The notes under the pieces are model-generated. The model saw only the letters and a program-made list of their open reading frames with translations. It was not told where the DNA came from and made no database searches. The position numbers and the translations under genes were made by a program. Below, one piece after another: positions 1 through 4,184 of a DNA stretch of 10,908 nucleotides. The DNA is taken from contig MHIZ01000038.1 of assembly GCA_001817765.1 (NCBI GenBank), positions 1-10,908 of the forward strand, written 5' to 3'. The DNA comes from Candidatus Colwellbacteria bacterium RIFCSPLOWO2_02_FULL_44_20b. GTDB taxonomy: Bacteria > Patescibacteriota > Minisyncoccia > UBA6257 > Colwellbacteraceae. Position 1 is the first letter of the stretch. The number at the start of each line of letters is the position of its first letter.

Positions 1-791
1 CCCTTATCAACGAGCTTCCGAAAAATCGGAAAGCGATTATTACGAAAATTGTCGCACCGGAAAATCGCGAGAAGGCGTACGCGTTTATACGAGGTCAGGC
101 GCGGCGTGGGAGACAAACATTTGTGATTTGTCCGCGAATCCAGCCAAGCGAAACTCAAGAGAATGATCTGCTAACTTCAGACTTTAAAAAGCTTCTTGAG
201 CTTGATGTTAAGACGGTTAAGGAAGAACTTGAAAAGCTTTCGAAGAAAGTTTTCCCTGACTTAAAAGTCGGGATGCTTCATGGGAAGCTCAAGAGCGAAG
301 AAAAAAAGAAAGTTATGGCTGATTTTGCCGAGGGAAAAACTGACATTCTTGTTTCCACTTCAGTTATTGAGGTTGGGGTGGATGTGCCAAACGCGACCAT
401 TATGATGATCGAGGGATCAGAGTGGTTTGGATTAGCACAGTTGTATCAGTTTCGAGGACGCGTCGGACGGGGCGAACATCAATCGTTTTGTTTTCTTTTC
501 ACGGAATCGCACACAAGGACAACTCAAGCAAGATTACAGTCGTTGATTACCGCGAAAAACGGTTTTGAGCTTGCAGAAATGGATTTGAAGTTTCGGGGTC
601 CGGGGGAGCTTTTAGGGAATGAGCAAACAGGACTTCCCGATATCGCGATGCGAGCGTTACAAAACGAACAGTTAATTAAAGACTCCCGTGAAGCAGCGAG
701 GAAAATTATGGAGATTGATCCAGAATTCACGAAACATCCGCTTCTCATGGCGCGCATGCAAGCATTTCAGAAAGAGACGCATTTGGAGTAA
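1..791 (+). CDS. recG: ATP-dependent DNA helicase RecG, C-terminal part (5' end outside window)
   Basis: RecG is a superfamily 2 helicase that reverses stalled replication forks and processes recombination intermediates in the cytoplasm. The reading frame is open from base 3, so only the last 262 codons are visible; the GTG at 123 is internal, not a start. Seen in order: the second RecA-like helicase domain with a VSTSVIEVGVDVPNA block, the motif VI arginine-finger sequence QLYQFRGRVGRG, then the RecG-specific translocation region with FRGPGELLGNEQTGLPD, and a short helical tail ending in ETHLE and TAA. The order and wording match RecG rather than Mfd, which has a different tail. It converges with the propeller gene, 44 nt away. 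The last 75 nt have a degenerate second copy at 2401-2482, including 17 identical bases. Family assignment is very secure; what precedes the window is unknown. Confidence 0.96.
   Translation, partial: LINELPKNRKAIITKIVAPENREKAYAFIRGQARRGRQTFVICPRIQPSETQENDLLTSDFKKLLELDVKTVKEELEKLSKKVFPDLKVGMLHGKLKSEEKKKVMADFAEGKTDILVSTSVIEVGVDVPNATIMMIEGSEWFGLAQLYQFRGRVGRGEHQSFCFLFTESHTRTTQARLQSLITAKNGFELAEMDLKFRGPGELLGNEQTGLPDIAMRALQNEQLIKDSREAARKIMEIDPEFTKHPLLMARMQAFQKETHLE
774..790 (+). repeat. 17-bp direct repeat, copy 1 (recG 3' end)
   Basis: GAGACGCATTTGGAGTA encodes the last residues of RecG (ETHLE) and runs into its stop codon. The identical 17 bases occur at 2465-2481, 1691 bp downstream in the same orientation. 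The two copies enclose the beta-propeller gene. Similarity outside the core is weaker but present on both sides. Confidence 0.9.
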
Positions 792-835
792 GGTCGCACC
801 GTATCGTTTTTGTGACGTCTTGTGCAGGAGAATCA

Positions 836-2380
836 CTATTTTATTTCTTCTACAACCCGAGAGAATTCATCGCCATTACGAGCGACGTAGATTAAGTAGT
901 TGTCGTCCTCGGTGAAGTAGGGATTATAAATTTTTTCGTATGCTTGTTTAGGTTCGTTGTTTAAAACAACGAACTGTTTTGAATCGTAAGAAGGTTCTTC
1001 TGCTATGTAGGCTAAGTAACGACCGTCGTGACTAAATACGAGGTCTTTGACGTTATAATAGCCTGTCCGTGTCTCCGTTTGGTTTACTTCCGTATCCATT
1101 ACCACAAATAAACCTCCTATATCAAACTCACGATAAGATTCGTCACCGAACGCTTTCACGCTGTAAGCTAGTTTTTGACTATCACCGCTCCAAATGAGCT
1201 CGTTATAACTTTCGGATCCAGCTGCGGCATGCGGCGGTTCGAAAACGTAAGGGTGGCCCGTATTAAAGGTACCAGCTGGATTATTTAAATCTCGAATAGT
1301 GAACGCAGAAATGTAGGTTTTAGGAAATGCCTCGCCTTCATATACTGCAAAGTAAGCAAGTTGTTGACTATTAGGACTAAATTGGAGATTCCAAGCTGTA
1401 CTGTACGCCCAAAGCGCATCTACACCATAAGGTCCAAAGTAACCATCGATGTCCTCTTCGGACTCTAGACTACCAATTGCAACATAATAACCTTTTTTTA
1501 ACAAAAGAAGTCCTTTGCGAGAAATCTCTTCCTGATAAGCGACATATGCGAACTTTTGACCATCGTTACTTACTGTAAAGGTTGTAATGTCGTCATTATC
1601 AACTAGTAATACTTTTTCTTTTTCTCCAACAACCAGGTAAGTTTCTTCATCTTGGCGGACGATGTAAGAAGGTTTATCGCCAGAACTAAAAATTAAATCT
1701 TCTGACTGTAGGAATTTTTCAATACTATCGTAAGATTTTTTTCTACTTCCGTTAACTACAACGAAGCTTTCGCCTTGATTTGTAGCTATGTAAGCCAACT
1801 TTTGACTATTGGCGCTGAAGATTTTACTACGTACTGCTTGATAGGGTCCTTCCTTATTATCATCAACGAAAACGAAAAAGTTGTTGTTTTCTAGTACTTC
1901 GTACGCTAGATGGGTTCCGTCTGGACTAAAAATAAGATTGCCTTCAAAGTCGTACTCAGACCCCCTTGAGTTATATGGTCCTTTTTCCTTCCCGTTGATT
2001 ACTACATACATTTCGTTAGCGCGCTCTACCATCCAAGCGGTACGACGACTATTTGGACTGAATACTACTTCAATGATTTCATCATAAGGACCATACTCTA
2101 CTCCGTCTACAATTAAGAGGTCTTTCCCTTCGTTACTAGAAACTTCATAGACGACGCGACTGTTATCGGGGCTGATATAAAACCTCCCGGCTTCTTGGGG
2201 GATTGATGCTATTTTTTCAACTTTTGAAGCGTTGGACGAAGTTATGGCTTGTTTTGTTTCGGGTGTAACTCTTAAAAAGCTCTTGTATACCACAAAAGCT
2301 CCTAACCCGATTATAACTACAAAAATTAAGAACAGCGGTAATAACTTGTTTTTATCTGTGGGGAGTGGGGGCATAAGCAT
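836..2380 (-). CDS. Membrane-anchored beta-propeller-like (WD40/TolB-type) protein of unknown function
   Basis: No specific function is recognised. The 514-residue protein starts with a short hydrophilic stretch, then one hydrophobic segment at about residues 13-33, which suits an uncleaved N-terminal anchor with the rest outside the membrane. The remainder holds about ten degenerate repeats. Each has an FSPDG..LAY-type strand pair (near residues 69, 107, 151, 188, 231, 270, 334, 397, 449 and 489), and many are followed by a hydrophobic VVVNG-like strand and a GPY or similar turn. This resembles the PD40/WD40-like propeller blades of TolB and related proteins, but there is no TolB N-terminal domain and no enzymatic motif. 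ATG at 2380 was chosen; ATG two codons in (2374) is equally possible. No Shine-Dalgarno is visible; an AT-rich TATATT lies 11 nt upstream. The gene sits between a 17-bp direct repeat and looks inserted next to recG. It could be a surface binding or scaffold protein. Confidence 0.85.
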   Translation of the reverse strand: MLMPPLPTDKNKLLPLFLIFVVIIGLGAFVVYKSFLRVTPETKQAITSSNASKVEKIASIPQEAGRFYISPDNSRVVYEVSSNEGKDLLIVDGVEYGPYDEIIEVVFSPNSRRTAWMVERANEMYVVINGKEKGPYNSRGSEYDFEGNLIFSPDGTHLAYEVLENNNFFVFVDDNKEGPYQAVRSKIFSANSQKLAYIATNQGESFVVVNGSRKKSYDSIEKFLQSEDLIFSSGDKPSYIVRQDEETYLVVGEKEKVLLVDNDDITTFTVSNDGQKFAYVAYQEEISRKGLLLLKKGYYVAIGSLESEEDIDGYFGPYGVDALWAYSTAWNLQFSPNSQQLAYFAVYEGEAFPKTYISAFTIRDLNNPAGTFNTGHPYVFEPPHAAAGSESYNELIWSGDSQKLAYSVKAFGDESYREFDIGGLFVVMDTEVNQTETRTGYYNVKDLVFSHDGRYLAYIAEEPSYDSKQFVVLNNEPKQAYEKIYNPYFTEDDNYLIYVARNGDEFSRVVEEIK

Positions 2381-2400
2381 ATTTTAATAATAATATATCT

Positions 2401-2482
2401 GATATGGAATCACCAGTTGCAGAATATCCCTTCTTGCGACATTGTGTGCAAGCTTCAAAAAAACGAGACGCATTTGGAGTAG
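2401..2482 (+). pseudogene. Relic of a second recG 3' end, frameshifted
   Basis: Read in frame from 2401, this stretch gives DMESPVAEYPFLRHCVQASKK. After a single extra base at 2464 it continues as ETHLE and a TAG stop. The genuine RecG tail (717-791) reads DPEFTKHPLLMARMQAFQK then ETHLE and TAA. From the shared proline onward the two are the same length (17 residues) with P, L, QA, K and ETHLE shared. At the DNA level, TGCAAGC (757/2447) and the 17-bp core (774/2465) are identical. I infer a decayed duplicate or displaced recG terminus. Nothing recG-like is seen before 2401, where the upstream bases are AT-rich leader of the divergent propeller gene. Confidence 0.6.
2465..2481 (+). repeat. 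17-bp direct repeat, copy 2 (inside recG relic)
   Basis: This is an exact match to 774-790. It is preceded in both copies by TGCAAGC at nearly the same distance (10 or 11 nt). It is followed by a weaker similarity between 808-830 and 2498-2520 (16 of 23 positions by eye). Together the two copies bracket the propeller gene. Confidence 0.88.
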
Positions 2483-2535
2483 ATTACACAACGGTCCTTA
2501 TGCGACGCCCTATCGAGGAGTTGGTGTTTATCGGT

Positions 2536-2943
2536 TTAGTACAGTCTCCAGTTCAGAATGCCGTCTAGTGAATATAACCCCCCGCCGCTTGTGGCGAGAA
2601 CAATCGCAAGCGCAAGTAATACGAGATCAATTTCGTAGCCGTTTACTAATTTCAAACCTTCATGCATTTTCCAGAAAATACTGATGAGCATTCCTACTGC
2701 GAATAAAACCGCGAGTGGTTGAATGAGAAAACCGAGAATTAGCGCGGCGCCACCAAAAACTTCGAGAACTACAACAGGTGTTCCCCACAAGACGCCAGGT
2801 TTTAATCCGATACTAGCGAACCATTCATTTGCCGTTTTGAAGTTTTTTATTTTTGGTAAGCCGTGGGCGATAAAAACAGCGCCGAGTACAACGCGGACGA
2901 TAAAGAGGGCAAGCGTGCTATAGACGAAAAACAATTGAATCAT
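2536..2943 (-). CDS. DoxX-family small integral membrane protein
   Basis: A 135-residue, mostly hydrophobic protein with four predicted membrane segments at about residues 8-27, 52-70, 73-91 and 105-122. The RVVLGAVFIAHGLPKI block after the first segment, the EVFGGAALILGFL segment and the C-terminal GGGLYSLDG ending are typical of the DoxX/DoxD-like family. The family is named after a thiosulfate:quinone oxidoreductase subunit, but most members are uncharacterised inner-membrane proteins, some linked to redox stress. Length is normal for the family. The ATG at 2943 is supported by the start of the first helix and by an extended -10 element ending 10 nt upstream. It is transcribed away from the tRNA and points towards the recG relic, with the propeller gene further on in the same direction (156 nt between stop and next start). 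The specific biochemical role is unknown. Confidence 0.88.
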   Translation of the reverse strand: MIQLFFVYSTLALFIVRVVLGAVFIAHGLPKIKNFKTANEWFASIGLKPGVLWGTPVVVLEVFGGAALILGFLIQPLAVLFAVGMLISIFWKMHEGLKLVNGYEIDLVLLALAIVLATSGGGLYSLDGILNWRLY

Positions 2944-2953
2944 TACTCTAAAT

Positions 2954-2962
2954 AGTATAGCA
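2954..2962 (-). promoter_or_regulatory. Extended -10 promoter element for the DoxX gene
   Basis: On the minus strand the sequence reads TGC TATACT, which fits the extended -10 pattern TGn-TATAAT with one mismatch. The hexamer ends 10 nt before the DoxX ATG, so transcription would begin within a few bases of the start codon and the mRNA would be leaderless or nearly so. No good -35 box is seen at the usual distance, as expected for extended -10 promoters. This is a prediction from sequence only. Confidence 0.4.
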
Positions 2963-2977
2963 TTTGAACGATTTTAT

Positions 2978-3049
2978 GGCCCCATCGTCTAGTGGTTAGG
3001 ACGTCGGGTTTTCATCCCGGCAACAGGGGTTCGATTCCCCTTGGGGCTG
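2978..3049 (+). tRNA. tRNA-Glu (anticodon UUC)
   Basis: The 72-nt sequence folds as a full cloverleaf. The acceptor strand GGCCCCA (2978-2984) pairs with TGGGGCT (3042-3048) with one G-U pair at the end. The D arm has AGTGGTTAGG, close to bacterial tRNA-Glu. The anticodon stem TCGGG/CCCGG holds the loop TTTTCAT with anticodon TTC at 3011-3013. The T arm contains GGGGTTCGATTCCCC. The discriminator is G at 3049. CCA is not encoded (the next bases are CGC), so a CCA-adding enzyme is needed. It lies between the divergent DoxX gene and tsaD. A weak TTGAAT (2935) and TATAGC (2956) pair could be its promoter, but this is uncertain. Confidence 0.95.
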
Positions 3050-3059
3050 CGCGTTTGAG

Positions 3060-3087
3060 TATGTAGTATGTAGTAGGTAGTATGTAG
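3060..3087 (+). repeat. Heptad NNNGTAG array upstream of tsaD (4 units)
   Basis: Four consecutive 7-bp units: TATGTAG, TATGTAG, TAGGTAG, TATGTAG. The array starts 11 nt after the tRNA and ends 7 nt before the tsaD ATG. Because the period is 7, the TAG triplets fall in all three forward frames. It occupies the place where a ribosome binding site would be expected. A related array lies just after tsaD. Confidence 0.9.
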
Positions 3088-3094
3088 CAATAAC

Positions 3095-4126
3095 ATGCGT
3101 ATTTTAGGTATTGAAACAAGTTGTGATGAGACAGGAATTAGCGTTGTTGAGGCAAAGGCGCCGCGGTCTCTCGGTAAACTCGGGATTTCGGCGAGTACGC
3201 CTCAATTTAAAATTTTGAGTAATGCCGTTTCGTCGCAGATTAAGGTGCATCGCCCATTTGGTGGGGTTGTGCCGATGCTCGCGAAGCGGGAACATATTAA
3301 GAACTTACCTATTGTATTAGAAGAAGCTTTGAAAGCGGCGAAAACGAAACCGGAGAAAATTGATTTAATTGCAGTTACCGTGGGACCGGGATTAGAGCCG
3401 GCACTTTGGACTGGGGTTTTGTTCGCGAAAGAGCTTTCAAAAAGATGGAAGAAGCCCCTTATTGGTGTTAATCATTTAGAGGCGCATTTATATAGTTCGC
3501 TTATCGCGGGGAAAAAGATTCCCTTGCCCGCGATTGCTTTGATTGTGAGTGGAGGACATACGATTTTGCTTTTGCTTAAAAATTTTAAGACGTGGAAGAA
3601 AATCGGCGAGACGAAAGACGACGCGGTTGGTGAGGCGTTTGATAAAGTCGCGCGGATGTTGAAGCTTTCCTATCCGGGCGGGCCTGAAATTCAGAAACTC
3701 GCTTTACAAGGAAAAGTGGATGCAATTCAGTTCCCTCGGCCGATGATGCATACCAAAGATTACGATTTTAGCTTTTCGGGATTGAAGACCGCGCTTTTCT
3801 ATTACACACGAGATACGAAGAAATATAAAAAAGCTGATGTTGCCGCATCGTTTCAACAAGCGGCACTTGATGTTTTGGTTTATAAAACAATCAAGGCGGC
3901 GCGAGCATATGGCGTACAATCAATAATTCTCTCAGGAGGAGTCGCGGCAAATACAGCGCTTCGAGAGAGTTTGGGGAAAACAGCGAGGACTAGCGGTTTT
4001 CACTTTTTTGTGCCAGATTTTATCTATAATACTGATAATGGAGCGATGATCGCGGTCGCAGGATATCTTAGTTATCTATTTAAGAAGAAGCGACGGATTA
4101 CTGCCCAGGCAAACCTGAGTCTTTAG
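3095..4126 (+). CDS. tsaD: tRNA N6-adenosine threonylcarbamoyltransferase TsaD
   Basis: TsaD (Kae1/Qri7/YgjD family) transfers the threonylcarbamoyl group from threonylcarbamoyl-AMP to A37 of tRNAs that read ANN codons, working in the cytoplasm with TsaB and TsaE. The protein opens with MRILGIETSCDETG, the normal N terminus, which fixes the ATG at 3095 despite no Shine-Dalgarno. The metal-binding HxxxH is present (NHLEAH, H127 and H131), as are the nucleotide-binding SGGHT (152-156), GETKDDAVGEAFDKVAR (171-187), the FSFSGLKTA block (225-233) and the late metal aspartate in TDNGAMIA (D314). Length (343) is normal, with about 17 extra residues near 21-37. The usual GLVGALLVG-like segment is replaced by GLEPALWTG. 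Catalytic and metal residues look intact, so it should be active. tsaB and tsaE are not in the window. It lies between two heptad arrays, 58 nt before valS. Confidence 0.97.
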   Translation: MRILGIETSCDETGISVVEAKAPRSLGKLGISASTPQFKILSNAVSSQIKVHRPFGGVVPMLAKREHIKNLPIVLEEALKAAKTKPEKIDLIAVTVGPGLEPALWTGVLFAKELSKRWKKPLIGVNHLEAHLYSSLIAGKKIPLPAIALIVSGGHTILLLLKNFKTWKKIGETKDDAVGEAFDKVARMLKLSYPGGPEIQKLALQGKVDAIQFPRPMMHTKDYDFSFSGLKTALFYYTRDTKKYKKADVAASFQQAALDVLVYKTIKAARAYGVQSIILSGGVAANTALRESLGKTARTSGFHFFVPDFIYNTDNGAMIAVAGYLSYLFKKKRRITAQANLSL

Positions 4127-4157
4127 TATGTAGGAAGTAGAATGTAGAAGGTAGTAG
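4127..4157 (+). repeat. Heptad NNNGTAG array downstream of tsaD
   Basis: Units TATGTAG, GAAGTAG, AATGTAG, AAGGTAG and a final TAG follow the tsaD stop codon without a gap; the stop TAG itself is in phase with the array. The units are more divergent than in the upstream array, but GTAG is kept every 7 bp. The array fills about half of the tsaD-valS gap. Confidence 0.85.
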
Positions 4158-4184
4158 AAAAACAGGAACGGAAGATATAATTTT

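Noticed and set aside
123..791. RecG starting at the GTG at 123 as a short stand-alone protein
   Set aside because: The frame is open to the window edge and the upstream codons continue the RecG helicase sequence (PKNRKAIITKIVAPENREKA), so the GTG is an internal valine.
792..835. Intrinsic terminator between recG and the propeller gene
   Set aside because: GCAC/GTGC and GACGTC can pair only weakly and no U-tract follows a stable stem. I could not support a terminator here.
3060..4157. Heptad arrays as a CRISPR or tRNA-linked att site
   Set aside because: The unit is 7 bp with no spacers, and the two arrays do not repeat any part of the tRNA-Glu 3' end, so neither a CRISPR array nor a tRNA integration pair is supported.
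4176..4181. Perfect TATAAT before the valS start
   Set aside because: It ends only 3 nt before the ATG, so a transcript from it would begin inside the start codon region. No -35 box was found. It is probably chance in an AT-rich leader.
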